This document shows, piece by piece, positions 49,678 to 59,278 of a stretch of DNA of 64,000 bases. Location: positions 1-64,000 of the forward strand of contig CANLWY010000001.1 of the NCBI GenBank assembly GCA_947494995.1, read 5' to 3'. The notes under the pieces were generated by a model. The model saw only the letters and a list, made by a program, of their open reading frames with translations. It had not been told where the DNA came from and ran no database searches. The position numbers and the translations under genes were made by a program. Origin of the DNA: an uncultured Campylobacterales bacterium. Lineage in GTDB: Bacteria > Campylobacterota > Campylobacteria > Campylobacterales > Arcobacteraceae. The stretch's first letter is position 1; each line of letters starts with the position of its first letter.

Positions 49678-51315
49678 TTATAATGGTGTTTTAATTATAA
49701 AAGTTGTTCCTTTTCCTATTTCACTTTTACAATCAATTGAACCTTTTAGATTTGTAGTTATCAAATTATAGACTATATTTAAACCTAGACCCGAACCACC
49801 AGCATCTCTATTTGTAGTAAAAAATGGTTCAAATATTTTTGTTAAGTTTTTTTCGTTAATGCCTTTTCCATCATCACTATACTCTAAATAAAGGTAGTTA
49901 TCATCACTTTTTACTATTAATTTTATTACTCCTTTATCATTTTTTTCATAGGCATGAGTAATGGAGTTTGCAAGTAAATTTGTAATTATCTGTGCATAAA
50001 AACCAGGATAAGACGTAATTTCTAGATCATCAGGACATTCTAATTTAATTTCAACATTTTTTTTCTTTATAATACTATCAATACTAATTAAAACGCCTCT
50101 TATATACTCTTTAATACTAAATACTCTTTTTTGTTCACTTGTTTGATCTACTGCAACTTGTTTAAAGTTTCTTATTATTTCTGCTGTTCTTCCTAAGTTT
50201 GCATTTATTACTTTTATTAAATCTGTAGAACTTTTTAAATACTCTTCAAACTCTTCTTTAGACATATCATCATCACTATATTTTTCATTAATCTCTTCAT
50301 TTAAATACTCTAAATGAGAAGATCCTGCTAATCCAACTCCTACAGGAGTATTTATTTCATGAGCAACTGATGCAACTAAAGAACCTAAACCTGCAAGCTT
50401 TTCAGACTCAACTAATTTATTCTGAGTTTTTCTAAGATTTTCAATCATTGTTTCTAATTCGTCATTTGATTCTTGTAGATCTTGAGTTCTCTCTTGAACT
50501 TCTTTTTTAAGCTCCTCATTAAAGCCTTGAATTCTTTCATCATGCTCTTTTAATTTTTTAATATCCTCAAGAATTTTATTTCTCATAATGTCAAAATTTT
50601 CTGATAAATCATTTAATTCTCTTGCTCCATCAACTGATATTTTTGCATCAAGTTTTCCAGAGCTAATCTCTTTTGATACTTTTGTAAGATTTGATATAGG
50701 CATTAATACTCTTTTAACAATATATATAATAATTAAAGATATAGCAATTAATACTAATATTGAACTAGATATAAAGTCATTTTTAAATTTATTTAACTTT
50801 TGATATTTTGTATCCTTGTGAACTGCATATCCAATTATCCAACCCCATGGCTCATAATATTTAAATATAGTCCACTTATTAGTTTTATTATAACTATAAT
50901 CAAAACTACCACTTTTCATTTTAATTAATTTTTCATAAGCCTTATCATTTCTATATAAATTATTATTTTTTTTATTTAATTCTGGATGAAGAATAAAAAG
51001 ACTGTCTTTATCAATTATAAAAGGGTAAATATCTTCTTTATGCTTACTGAAAACATCATTTATAATTTTGACTGTACCATCTTGAAATGATTCTTTATAA
51101 GCTTCTGGCATACCAGTTTTTTGTAATTTTTGCTCTTTTTGATTAATTAAATAAATTATATTATCTATTTTGTGACTATAAAGAGAATCTTGAAAATTAT
51201 CAATACTTATTTTTAAACTATTATATGAAGTATAAAATAGTATTCCCATTCCAAGTATTATAAAACTTAAAATAGCAATTAAAAGTTGTTGCTTTAAAGA
51301 AAGATTCTTTTTCAT
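49678..51315 (-). CDS. Cache-domain sensor histidine kinase
   Basis: A 545-residue kinase. TM1 is near 12-28, followed by a periplasmic single-cache domain (about 30-170, with EPWGWIIGYAVHKD), TM2 near 180-200, HAMP (LMPISNLTKVSKEISSG), a long coiled coil (about 255-300), a HisKA with phospho-His in VASVAHEINTPVG, and a HATPase with NLLANSITHAYE and GGSGLGLNIVY. The preceding gene on the same strand encodes a periplasmic binding protein, probably its ligand receptor. No response regulator gene is adjacent. Confidence 0.92.
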   Translation of the reverse strand: MKKNLSLKQQLLIAILSFIILGMGILFYTSYNSLKISIDNFQDSLYSHKIDNIIYLINQKEQKLQKTGMPEAYKESFQDGTVKIINDVFSKHKEDIYPFIIDKDSLFILHPELNKKNNNLYRNDKAYEKLIKMKSGSFDYSYNKTNKWTIFKYYEPWGWIIGYAVHKDTKYQKLNKFKNDFISSSILVLIAISLIIIYIVKRVLMPISNLTKVSKEISSGKLDAKISVDGARELNDLSENFDIMRNKILEDIKKLKEHDERIQGFNEELKKEVQERTQDLQESNDELETMIENLRKTQNKLVESEKLAGLGSLVASVAHEINTPVGVGLAGSSHLEYLNEEINEKYSDDDMSKEEFEEYLKSSTDLIKVINANLGRTAEIIRNFKQVAVDQTSEQKRVFSIKEYIRGVLISIDSIIKKKNVEIKLECPDDLEITSYPGFYAQIITNLLANSITHAYEKNDKGVIKLIVKSDDNYLYLEYSDDGKGINEKNLTKIFEPFFTTNRDAGGSGLGLNIVYNLITTNLKGSIDCKSEIGKGTTFIIKTPL

Positions 51316-51343
51316 TTTAGAAATTCCAATTAATCTATTTTAT

Positions 51344-52309
51344 TTAATCAGCAATTATTGCATTATCAATTATATCAAAGGGAAATACAATATTCAACTT
51401 TTTTCCTAGTTTTGTATTTATGTGGATTGTTGCTTTTTCATTTGTAACTATTGGAATAGTCGATATATCCTTACCATTTAAAATATCTATTGCTGTATTT
51501 GCAGCCCAAGTACCTTGTTCTTCAGGTCTATTTGCATATGATAATAGTACTAAATCATCAACAATAGCACTCCAAGTACCTGATGGTATTTTTGTATTTT
51601 TTAATACAAAATCTTTAATACTATCTCTATTTTCATTCCAATCTTTTACCCCTGCCCCATTGCCTGTCAACAAAATATCAGCATTCTCTTGTGCGTGAAG
51701 ATACTCTTTTTTCCATTCCTCAGTAGTTGTTACAAATCTTTTTTCTATCTTTTGATTTAATTGTTTTTCAAAGAAGCCTGCTTCAATTCTTGATGTTAAA
51801 GTTTCACCTTTTAAATAAATTATTCTATTGCCTTTTGTATATTTTTTTAGAGTTTGTACTATTTGAGGAATTAACTGTATTTCTACCATTCCTGTAACAT
51901 TTTTAAAGGGAAATCCATACTTTTTTGCATCTGCATTTACTCCACAAAAAACAAAGGGTATGGAAGAGTCTTTAAAGTAAGGAACTATTACATATTTTGC
52001 TGCATTATCATCAGATGTTATCACAACATCAGGCTTAAACTCATCTATTATATCTTTAACTTTTTGAGCAGTTTTTAATTTATAAGATTCACTACTATTT
52101 CTTTTAGTATCCATCTCAATTCTTTTATAAAAAATTGATATATTTGAATTACTAATAGTATTCTCTATTGCCTTTTGAATACCATCACTCCAGTATAAAC
52201 CTTTATGATAAGAATTAATATATAATACTTTTTTTTCAAAAGAAGTTTGAGAAAGTAAAGAACTTGAAAATAGAATAAATAAAAATAAAAGATATAATAA
52301 TTTTTTCAT
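51344..52309 (-). CDS. ABC-type substrate-binding protein (TrpX-like family)
   Basis: A 321-residue exported protein from the ATG at 52309, chosen because it follows AAGGAGCTTAT and begins a signal peptide (KKLLYLLFLFILFSSSLLSQ); the track start is 38 codons upstream. Body motifs VLYINSYHKGLYWSDGIQ and PFVFCGVNADAKKYGFP match the ABC_sub_bind family. There are no permease or ATPase genes, so it more likely feeds the adjacent cache kinase (28-base gap) than a transporter. The ligand is unknown. Confidence 0.85.
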   Translation of the reverse strand: MKKLLYLLFLFILFSSSLLSQTSFEKKVLYINSYHKGLYWSDGIQKAIENTISNSNISIFYKRIEMDTKRNSSESYKLKTAQKVKDIIDEFKPDVVITSDDNAAKYVIVPYFKDSSIPFVFCGVNADAKKYGFPFKNVTGMVEIQLIPQIVQTLKKYTKGNRIIYLKGETLTSRIEAGFFEKQLNQKIEKRFVTTTEEWKKEYLHAQENADILLTGNGAGVKDWNENRDSIKDFVLKNTKIPSGTWSAIVDDLVLLSYANRPEEQGTWAANTAIDILNGKDISTIPIVTNEKATIHINTKLGKKLNIVFPFDIIDNAIIAD

Positions 52310-52421
52310 ATAAGCTCCTTGGCTTTTTATTATATCATAGGAAATGAAAATAACAAAACCATATGTTTCTAAATATAAATTTAAAAATCTTAATCTAATC
52401 TCTTTTTTATATAATACGCCC

Positions 52422-53057
52422 ATGAAAATTTTTTACAGACTACTACTTATTTTAGGATTATTTACTTTTTCAAATCTTTATGCCCAAGAACATGACTATA
52501 AAAAGTTCATTTATGAAGATATTAATAAAATACCTAAAAAAAAGGCTGCTTTACTTTTAGGAACTGCAAAATATGTAAAAAAAGGTAAAAAAAATTACTT
52601 TTATGTATATAGAATTGAAGCTGCCATAAAACTTTGGAAAGCAAAAAAAATTGATGCTATTGTAGTCTCAGGAGATAATGGAACAAAATATTATAATGAA
52701 ACAGAAAGAATGTTCAAAGACTTAGTAAAAGCTGGTGTTCCAGCAAAATATATAGCAAAGGATTACGCAGGATTTAGAACTTTTGATTCAATTATTAGAG
52801 CAAAAGCTATTTTTGATTTAGAGGATTATATTATAATCTCTCAAGAGTTCCACCTAAAACGTGCTTTATATATAGCTCATGAAAAAGGACACAAAGCAAT
52901 AGGTTTTTCTGCTAAAGATATAAAGGGAACAGAAGCTGCAAAAAAAATGGAAGCAAGAGAGTTTCTAGCTGGGATAAAAGCATTTTTGGACATCAATGTT
53001 TTAAATACCCAGCCAAAATTTTATGGTGATAAAGTAAAAGTTACTTATAGAGAATAG
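52422..53057 (+). CDS. SanA/DUF218-like envelope protein
   Basis: A 211-residue protein from the ATG at 52422 (MKIFYRLLLILGLFTFSN), not the longer track ORF, which begins inside the divergent gene's leader. A signal anchor is followed by a DUF218 domain: AALLLGTAKYVKKGKKNYFY, IVVSGDNG, FRTFDSIIRAK, IISQEFHLKRALYIA. SanA affects envelope barrier function and vancomycin resistance in enterics; the function here is inferred. It is divergent from the binding-protein gene. Confidence 0.85.
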   Translation: MKIFYRLLLILGLFTFSNLYAQEHDYKKFIYEDINKIPKKKAALLLGTAKYVKKGKKNYFYVYRIEAAIKLWKAKKIDAIVVSGDNGTKYYNETERMFKDLVKAGVPAKYIAKDYAGFRTFDSIIRAKAIFDLEDYIIISQEFHLKRALYIAHEKGHKAIGFSAKDIKGTEAAKKMEAREFLAGIKAFLDINVLNTQPKFYGDKVKVTYRE

Positions 53058-53064
53058 ATTTTAA

Positions 53065-53163
53065 TTATGCAATAGCTATAAATGTAGTAGCAATAGTTAA
53101 AAAGTATATTCCTATTACTACTAAATAATCTTTTTTGTTTGTATTTATATTTTTATTATTCAT
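53065..53163 (-). CDS. Tiny single-TM protein (32 aa)
   Basis: Below the ORF-track cut-off. The product begins MNNKNINTNKKDYLVVIGIY and continues as a hydrophobic helix FLTIATTFIAIA. A polar lysine-rich N-terminus followed by one TM is the usual small-membrane-protein layout. AGGAGAAAAA directly precedes the ATG, a strong ribosome site. It follows another tiny ORF on the same strand by about 105 bases. Not recognised. Confidence 0.55.
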   Translation of the reverse strand: MNNKNINTNKKDYLVVIGIYFLTIATTFIAIA

Positions 53164-53268
53164 TTTTTCTCCTAAAATTCCTATCTTGTTTTAATAGGAG
53201 AAAATTAAATCTATCTCCTATTAAGCTATTAATAAACTGTAATTCACATGACTTAACATCTATAATCC

Positions 53269-53376
53269 TTAGACTTCTGTACTATGTAAATTAAACTCCT
53301 TTCCCTCTTGAAATATTTCATGAAAAGTTTTTCTCCACATCATCTTGGACATCCTTTTTTGTGTAAGTTTTTTCAT
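53269..53376 (-). CDS. Tiny basic protein (35 aa)
   Basis: Below the ORF-track cut-off. The product begins MKKLTQKRMSKMMWRKTFHE and ends IFQEGKEFNLHSTEV. AAGGAAAGATT before the ATG is a good ribosome site. An IR-containing AT-rich leader (CCCA/TGGG and TATACAAT) lies upstream, after the typA terminator, so the gene would have its own promoter. It may pair with the single-TM ORF downstream. Not recognised; coding status is inferred from the ribosome site. Confidence 0.5.
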   Translation of the reverse strand: MKKLTQKRMSKMMWRKTFHEIFQEGKEFNLHSTEV

Positions 53377-53450
53377 AATCTTTCCTTTTAATAATTTTTA
53401 ATTTGTTTTTTATTGTATAACCCATTCTTGGGAATCTAATCTTGTTTATA

Positions 53451-53491
53451 GGCAAAAAAAAAGGGGAAGAGCCAAAAAGCTCTTCCCCTTT
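53451..53491 (-). terminator. Strong intrinsic terminator of typA
   Basis: On the minus strand, AAAGGGGAAGAGC, a six-base loop and GCTCTTCCCCTTT form a perfect 13-bp GC-rich stem followed by a run of T. It begins 20 bases after the typA stop codon. This is the clearest intrinsic terminator in the window. Confidence 0.92.
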
Positions 53492-53510
53492 GAAATAGAT
53501 TTAATAAATT

Positions 53511-55331
53511 CTATTCGTCTGCGTACTTAGCCTTTTTAGCTGCTCTTTTTCTTACTGTTGGATCAAGTTCTCTTTTTCTTACTCTAATAGTAAGAGGAGT
53601 TACCTCTACAAGCTCATCTTCTTCAATCCACTCTAAAGCATTCTCTAGGGACATCTCTCTTGGAGGAATAAGTTTGATTGCATCATCTGATCCCGAAGCT
53701 CTAACGTTTGTAAGAGCTTTACCCTTAATAGGGTTAACATCAAGATCATTAGATTTTGCATGTTCACCAATTACCATTCCACCATACACTTTATCTTGAG
53801 GTTTAATAAACATAACACCTCTATCTTGTAAGTTGAAAATAGAGTATCCAAGAGCTTCACCATTTTCCATAGAAACTAGTGCTCCATATTTTCTAGACTC
53901 AACTGTTCCAGAATATGGTCTAAATTCTAAGAATGAGTGGTTCATAACACCCTCACCTTTAGTCTCAGTTAAGAACTCAGTTCTAATACCAATTAATCCA
54001 CGTGCTGGAATTTCAAACTCTAATCTTGTAAATCCAGCACCCATTGGTACCATATTTGTCATATTTGCTTTTCTTTTTCCAAGTTTTTCAATAATAGCTC
54101 CAGAGAACTCATCAGGAGTATCAATTACAAGATGTTCAAATGGCTCCATAGTTACACCATTTTCTTCTTTTGTAATTACTTCTGGTCTACCAATAGAGAA
54201 CTCAAAACCTTCTCTTCTCATATTCTCTGCTAAAATAGTAATTTGAAGCTCACCTCTTCCGTTTACTTTAAATTTACCTTCACCAATTTGCTCATAATTC
54301 ATAGCAATATTAGTGTTCATTTCAGAAGCTAATCTTTCATCAATTTTATTTGAAGTTACAAATTTACCTTCAGTACCCGCAAGTGGAGAATCATTTACTG
54401 CAAAAGTAACAGAAAGTGTTGGCTCTTCAATATGCATTGGGTCTAATGGCATTGGGTTTGCTGGATCACAAAGTGAATCACCCACATCAATAGTTTCAAA
54501 ACCAGCAACAGCACAGATATCTCCAGCTCCTGCTTTATCTATTTCGATTCTTTCTAAACCTTTAAATCCAATAAGTTTAGTCACTCTACCTTTTACTTTT
54601 TCACCATCAGCTTTAACTAATACAACAGTCTCACCCATAGAGATTGTTCCATTAAAGATTCTTGCAATACCAATCTTTCCAATAAAGTTATCATAATCAA
54701 GAGTAAATACTTGAAGTTGAAGACCATTATCTTCACTTCCTTGAGGTTTTGGAACTTCATTTAAAATTACTTCAAACAGAGGTTGTAAATCTTTCTTTTC
54801 ATCTTCTAAAGCATGCATTGCATAACCATCTCTAGCAGCTGCATAGATTACTGGAAATTCTAATTGCTCTTCATCTGCACCCATTTGATCAAATAGGTCA
54901 AATACCTCATCAACAACTCTATCAGGCTCACCAGCAGGTTTATCAATTTTGTTTACAACAACGATTGGTCTGTGACCTAACTGAAGTGCTTTTTTAACAA
55001 CGAATTTAGTTTGAGGCATAACACCTTCTTGAGCGTCAACTAGTAATAATACTGAGTCAACCATCTTTAAAACCCTCTCAACTTCTCCACCAAAATCGGC
55101 GTGTCCTGGAGTATCAATGATGTTAATTCTTACACCTTCATAATCAATAGCAGTGTTTTTAGAAAGAATCGTAATACCTCTCTCTTTTTCAATATCATTG
55201 CTATCCATTACTCTTTCATCAACTTCTTGGTGAGCTGCAAAAGTACCTGATTGCTTTAATAATTCATCAACAAGTGTTGTTTTACCGTGGTCAACGTGTG
55301 CGATTACGGCAATATTTCTAATGTCTCTCAT
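53511..55331 (-). CDS. typA: Ribosome-associated GTPase TypA/BipA
   Basis: A 606-residue translational GTPase. G1 AHVDHGKT, switch region RGITI, G3 DTPGHADF and G4 NKID are present, followed by EF-G-like domains II, III, V and the TypA-specific C-terminal domain (about 480-606). It binds the 70S ribosome and aids 50S assembly under stress or cold. It is monocistronic with a strong terminator. Full length, nothing unusual. Confidence 0.96.
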   Translation of the reverse strand: MRDIRNIAVIAHVDHGKTTLVDELLKQSGTFAAHQEVDERVMDSNDIEKERGITILSKNTAIDYEGVRINIIDTPGHADFGGEVERVLKMVDSVLLLVDAQEGVMPQTKFVVKKALQLGHRPIVVVNKIDKPAGEPDRVVDEVFDLFDQMGADEEQLEFPVIYAAARDGYAMHALEDEKKDLQPLFEVILNEVPKPQGSEDNGLQLQVFTLDYDNFIGKIGIARIFNGTISMGETVVLVKADGEKVKGRVTKLIGFKGLERIEIDKAGAGDICAVAGFETIDVGDSLCDPANPMPLDPMHIEEPTLSVTFAVNDSPLAGTEGKFVTSNKIDERLASEMNTNIAMNYEQIGEGKFKVNGRGELQITILAENMRREGFEFSIGRPEVITKEENGVTMEPFEHLVIDTPDEFSGAIIEKLGKRKANMTNMVPMGAGFTRLEFEIPARGLIGIRTEFLTETKGEGVMNHSFLEFRPYSGTVESRKYGALVSMENGEALGYSIFNLQDRGVMFIKPQDKVYGGMVIGEHAKSNDLDVNPIKGKALTNVRASGSDDAIKLIPPREMSLENALEWIEEDELVEVTPLTIRVRKRELDPTVRKRAAKKAKYADE

Positions 55332-55439
55332 GTATTCTCTTTATTATGATTTCTTTAATATACTTCTAATTTTGGCGGATTATATCTAAGTTATGCTTAA
55401 GTTATGTATAAGGAAAAGATTTAATTGTTTATATTTTAT

Positions 55440-55469
55440 AAATAAAAGAGAGAAAACTCTCTTTTATTT
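55440..55469 (-). terminator. Hairpin after the malic enzyme gene
   Basis: AAATAAAAGAGAG, an AAAA loop and CTCTCTTTTATTT form a perfect 13-bp stem overlapping the malic enzyme stop codon. Flanking A/T tracts fit termination of the leftward gene. Confidence 0.75.
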
Positions 55470-56744
55470 AAAGTCATCATTGTTTCTATCAATATAAACA
55501 GCGTTACTTAATTCTCTTTTATACTCTTTTATATCAAAATCTTTCATATCAGTTACTCCATCTTCTACTGCTGCTTGTGCAACTGCTGAAGATACCCAGA
55601 TTAAAACTTCTCTACAAAATGGAGTTGGAATAATATGCTCTTTTCCATATTCTAAATCATCATTGTTATAAGCTGCTTTTACACTATATGAAATTGGTTG
55701 TTTTGCTAATTCTGCCAAAGCCTTTGCAGCAGCCATTTTCATATTTTCTGTAATTTTTTTAGCTTGAACATCAATTGCCCCTCTAAAAATAAATGGAAAA
55801 CCTAAAACATTATTAACCTGATTTGGATAATCAGATCTTCCTGTTCCAATAATTGCATCATCTCTAACTTCTTTTACCTCTTCTGGTAAAATCTCAGGTA
55901 CAGGATTTGCAAGAGTAAAAATAATAGGATTAGGTGCCATTGAAGCAACCATATCTTTTGATACAGCTTTTGCAACACTAAGTCCTAAGAAAAGATCAGC
56001 ATCTTTTATAGCTTCTGCTAAAGTACTTGCTTCAGTTTCATATATGAAATCTTTTTTAAACTCATTTAAATCATCTCTTTTATGATTAATTACACCTTTA
56101 GAATCACACATAATAATATGTTGTGCCCCTAAATCTCTATACATTTTTGCACAAGTAACTGCTGCTGCTCCAGCTCCATTAATTACAATTTTCATTTCAG
56201 GAATATTTTTCCCAACTAAATCACTTGCATTTATAAGTGCCGCAGTTGTAATAATAGCTGTACCATGTTGGTCATCATGCATTACAGGAATATTTACTCT
56301 TTCTTGAAGTTTCTTTTCAATTTCAAAACACTGAGGTGCTCCAATATCTTCTAAGTTTATACCTCCAAAAGTTGGTGCAATAGCAGCACAAACATCTACT
56401 ATTTCATCAACTGTATGAACATCAAGCTCAATATCAGTTCCATCAATATTTGCAAATTTTTTGAAAAGTACCATTTTACCTTCCATAACTGGTTTTGAAG
56501 CAAGTGGACCAATATTTCCTAATCCTAAAACAGAACTTCCATCACTAATAACTGCAACAGAGTTACACTTTGCAGTATATTTATATGCTAATGAAGGATC
56601 TTTATAAATCTCTTCACAAGGAACAGCAACACCTGGAGAATAAGCAATAGATAAGTCCCTTTGAGTCTCACAAGACTTTCTTATATGAAGACTTACTTTT
56701 CCTTTATCATGATAATCTAAAATTTCAGTATTTGTCAGTTTCAT
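55464..56744 (-). CDS. Malic enzyme (decarboxylating malate dehydrogenase)
   Basis: A 426-residue short-form malic enzyme: malate + NAD(P)+ to pyruvate + CO2 + NAD(P)H. Visible are [13 protein letters not shown], the metal-binding [11 protein letters not shown] block, dinucleotide fold [13 protein letters not shown], and the conserved [12 protein letters not shown]. It lacks the phosphotransacetylase domain of E. coli MaeB. The cofactor preference cannot be told. Monocistronic. The 222-base upstream region contains a 12-bp palindrome (56839-56850). Confidence 0.93.
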   Translation of the reverse strand: MKLTNTEILDYHDKGKVSLHIRKSCETQRDLSIAYSPGVAVPCEEIYKDPSLAYKYTAKCNSVAVISDGSSVLGLGNIGPLASKPVMEGKMVLFKKFANIDGTDIELDVHTVDEIVDVCAAIAPTFGGINLEDIGAPQCFEIEKKLQERVNIPVMHDDQHGTAIITTAALINASDLVGKNIPEMKIVINGAGAAAVTCAKMYRDLGAQHIIMCDSKGVINHKRDDLNEFKKDFIYETEASTLAEAIKDADLFLGLSVAKAVSKDMVASMAPNPIIFTLANPVPEILPEEVKEVRDDAIIGTGRSDYPNQVNNVLGFPFIFRGAIDVQAKKITENMKMAAAKALAELAKQPISYSVKAAYNNDDLEYGKEHIIPTPFCREVLIWVSSAVAQAAVEDGVTDMKDFDIKEYKRELSNAVYIDRNNDDFK

Positions 56745-56838
56745 TCTTTTCCCTTTTTTTTGATTTAATCATTATAGACAGTCAAAAATAAATTATAAGT
56801 TAAATTAATAGTAAAATACAACAAATGCCCTTTCTTAG

Positions 56839-56850
56839 GAGCATATGCTC
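56839..56850. promoter_or_regulatory. Perfect 12-bp palindrome between malic enzyme and TRIC-like genes
   Basis: GAGCATATGCTC lies midway in the 222-base divergent intergenic region. It is more GC-rich than its surroundings. It may be an operator or chance; no family consensus matches. Confidence 0.25.
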
Positions 56851-56966
56851 ATAATATAGACTAAAGATGGATTATTTTTACTTATAATAAAAAGTTTGAG
56901 TATAAAAAATATTAAGTGTATTTTTCAAACTATTTAAGTATAATCATCAAAAATCTAAGGGATAAA

Positions 56967-57575
56967 ATGACTGCTTTAGAAATCGCTGATATTATAGGTA
57001 TTGTCTCATTTGCTTTAAGTGGATTTTTAATTGCTGTTCACTATAAACTCGATATTTTAGGTATTTTTATCTCATCTTTTTTAACAGCCCTTGGTGGAGG
57101 AATTATTAGAGATGTTATTGCAAATAAAACCCCTTATGTTTTAAATAATGATTTGCCTATCTTTCTTGTAGGTCTAACACTTTTAATTTCATTGATTTTA
57201 AAACTTCATAAAAAAACTGATCTTGAAGGCAAAACCACTTTTATAGTATCAGATGCAATTGGTCTTGTCTCTTTTGCGATAACTGGAGCTCTTATAGGAA
57301 TTGAAGCAAATTTTAACTTTCTTGGAATTTTAATGTTAGCCTTTTTAACTGCAGTAGGAGGAGGAACTATTAGAGATATACTTATAAATAAAGTACCTTC
57401 TATTTTAGTATCAGAATTCTATGGAACAGTAGCAATTATTGTAGGGACAATAACATATTTTCTAAATCTTTTTGAACAAACTACTATTTTAAATCTAACG
57501 ATTCTATTTATATTTGGAGTAACATTAAGACTTCTTGCTTATTATAAGCATTGGAATTTACCTAAACTATCATAA
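56967..57575 (+). CDS. TRIC-type cation channel family protein (YicG-like)
   Basis: A 202-residue membrane protein from the ATG at 56967, which follows AAGGGAT; the track start is 17 codons upstream. There are two repeats of three hydrophobic segments, each with a GGGxxRD motif (LTALGGGIIRDVIANKTPY; LTAVGGGTIRDILINKVPS), the hallmark of the bacterial UPF0126/TRIC family of trimeric monovalent-cation channels. The physiological role is unknown. The end overlaps the convergent cNMP-binding gene by six bases. Confidence 0.9.
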   Translation: MTALEIADIIGIVSFALSGFLIAVHYKLDILGIFISSFLTALGGGIIRDVIANKTPYVLNNDLPIFLVGLTLLISLILKLHKKTDLEGKTTFIVSDAIGLVSFAITGALIGIEANFNFLGILMLAFLTAVGGGTIRDILINKVPSILVSEFYGTVAIIVGTITYFLNLFEQTTILNLTILFIFGVTLRLLAYYKHWNLPKLS

Positions 57576-58052
57576 GTCCCATAAGGAAGTTTTATCTATA
57601 CTTCCTCCATTTATCACAATAATCTTATTTGAAAGTTCACCTATTACATTTTTATAAAAAAGAGTTTTACCTGTATCATCACTATCTTTTATAGTAAAAG
57701 CCAATAATACTGTACTATTTTGAGTTGAAATAATTGTTGCACTTCTTGCATAATTTGTTAAAGCACTTATTTCACCAAATACTCCTTGATTATTTACTTC
57801 TGCAAGAACTCTATCTTCACTTGTCGAATGAACTTTTTTAACTTCCACTCGTCCTTTTAATAGAATATATATGTATTTATCATTTTTAGAACCCTCTTGG
57901 ATTATGATATCATCTTTATTATATTGAAAAATTTTAACCTCATCAACTATTGAGATTATATCATCTTCACTTAATCCATTTAAAAGAGTGATTTTATCTT
58001 TTAACATCAATAATTGCTTCATTTCAGGGTTAATATTTTCTACTCTTGACAT
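57570..58052 (-). CDS. Cyclic nucleotide-binding domain protein
   Basis: A 160-residue protein with a single cNMP-binding beta-barrel (about 20-140: LNGLSEDDIISIVDEV, IIQEGSKNDKYIYILLKGRV, FGEISALTNYARSATI). The phosphate-binding cassette FGEISALTNYARSAT is largely kept. No DNA-binding domain follows, unlike Crp. It probably acts as a small effector-binding regulator of another protein; the partner is unknown. Monocistronic. Confidence 0.85.
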   Translation of the reverse strand: MSRVENINPEMKQLLMLKDKITLLNGLSEDDIISIVDEVKIFQYNKDDIIIQEGSKNDKYIYILLKGRVEVKKVHSTSEDRVLAEVNNQGVFGEISALTNYARSATIISTQNSTVLLAFTIKDSDDTGKTLFYKNVIGELSNKIIVINGGSIDKTSLWDL

Positions 58053-58228
58053 TTTTTTCCTTCTTGTGCCTATAATTATATCAAATTGAGTTAAAATTCT
58101 AGATAATAAAAAAATTTATTAAGAATTTTTATGAGAATTTAATTAACTTTTTTATTTTTAAAAAATAATTAAAACATTATTTAACAATCTTTCTATATAA
58201 TATCTCAAATTATGAAGAAGGATTAAAG

Positions 58229-59278
58229 ATGTCTGAAAACTTATCACAAGAAGAGAAGCAATTAGTTGAGCAATCATTTGAAGAGGTAAAAGATTTTAGA
58301 ACTTTAGGTGAAAAGATTACAGAGCCTATTGATTCTATTATTGATGAGACTACAGTTATTATTGAAAATGACCCTATAATGGATGTTTCAAATGAATTGA
58401 CACAAATGAATACAAAAATGCAAGCTATTTATGCTGATATAATTGATAATGATGGAACAATGATGAAATTCTTCAAATCATTACCTTTAGTTGGAACAAT
58501 AGCAGAAAAACTTGATGAAAAATGGGATGAACAAAATTTTAATATGAAAACAATCAATGAACAAATCACTGGTGTTTTCTCTGGTTTTGACCAATCATAT
58601 AAATCACTTAATACTTCAATTGATATGCAATATAACTTTCTTGATGGCATTGAAAAAAATCTTGGAAAAGTTATTAACTACAAAGAATACTTAGAAGAAA
58701 AAATTGCTGAATTTAAAGCAGAAATTGAAAACAAAAATGAAGATAAAGAAAAACTTGAACTATTTATCAGAAGTGTAGAATTCTTCCAAACAAATTTAGT
58801 AGTTCTTATTGGTAATCTTGAAATGGCTAAAAAAAGACTTCTTATAAGACTTGATTCAGCTAGAAAACTATCTTTATCAATGAACGCTTCAAAACCAATT
58901 TTTAAAACACTACTTTCAACTGCTGTTATTGAAATCTCTGGTCAAAAAGCAATTGATGCTTCGATGACTGCAATTAACTCTATGAGTGAAACTATTGATA
59001 AAATGTCTACAACTTTAACAGATGAAGCTATAGAAAGTAATAAAAAAGCAGAAGAGTTATCTTCAAAACCAGTTTTATCTTTGAGTGTATTTGTTGACAA
59101 TGTTACAAAACTAAAAAATCACTTTGATGAGATTGAAGATTATAGAGAAGCAGTAGCTTTAGAAGCTAAAAAAGAGAGAGAAGATTTTGAAAATGCTAGA
59201 AAAAATCTTGCAAATATCAAAGTTTTAACAAAAACTCAAAGTGATGAATTAGAAGATATTTTAAATAAAAATGTATAA
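58229..59278 (+). CDS. TelA-like (toxic anion resistance family) coiled-coil protein
   Basis: A 349-residue soluble helical protein, rich in charged residues, with long coiled-coil segments (about 60-200). NYKEYLEEKIAEFKAEIENK and FQTNLVVLIGNLEMAKKRLLIRLDSARKLSLSM followed by KPIFKTLLSTAVIEIS resemble the KlaA/TelA family. TelA genes are often tied to tellurite, antibiotic or phage-stress phenotypes without a clear mechanism. The gene overlaps the next, a membrane protein, by eight bases. Confidence 0.6.
   Translation: MSENLSQEEKQLVEQSFEEVKDFRTLGEKITEPIDSIIDETTVIIENDPIMDVSNELTQMNTKMQAIYADIIDNDGTMMKFFKSLPLVGTIAEKLDEKWDEQNFNMKTINEQITGVFSGFDQSYKSLNTSIDMQYNFLDGIEKNLGKVINYKEYLEEKIAEFKAEIENKNEDKEKLELFIRSVEFFQTNLVVLIGNLEMAKKRLLIRLDSARKLSLSMNASKPIFKTLLSTAVIEISGQKAIDASMTAINSMSETIDKMSTTLTDEAIESNKKAEELSSKPVLSLSVFVDNVTKLKNHFDEIEDYREAVALEAKKEREDFENARKNLANIKVLTKTQSDELEDILNKNV

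Noticed and set aside
53833-54696. Two plus-strand ORFs of 137 and 127 aa
   Set aside because: Both lie antisense within typA, a full-length conserved gene.
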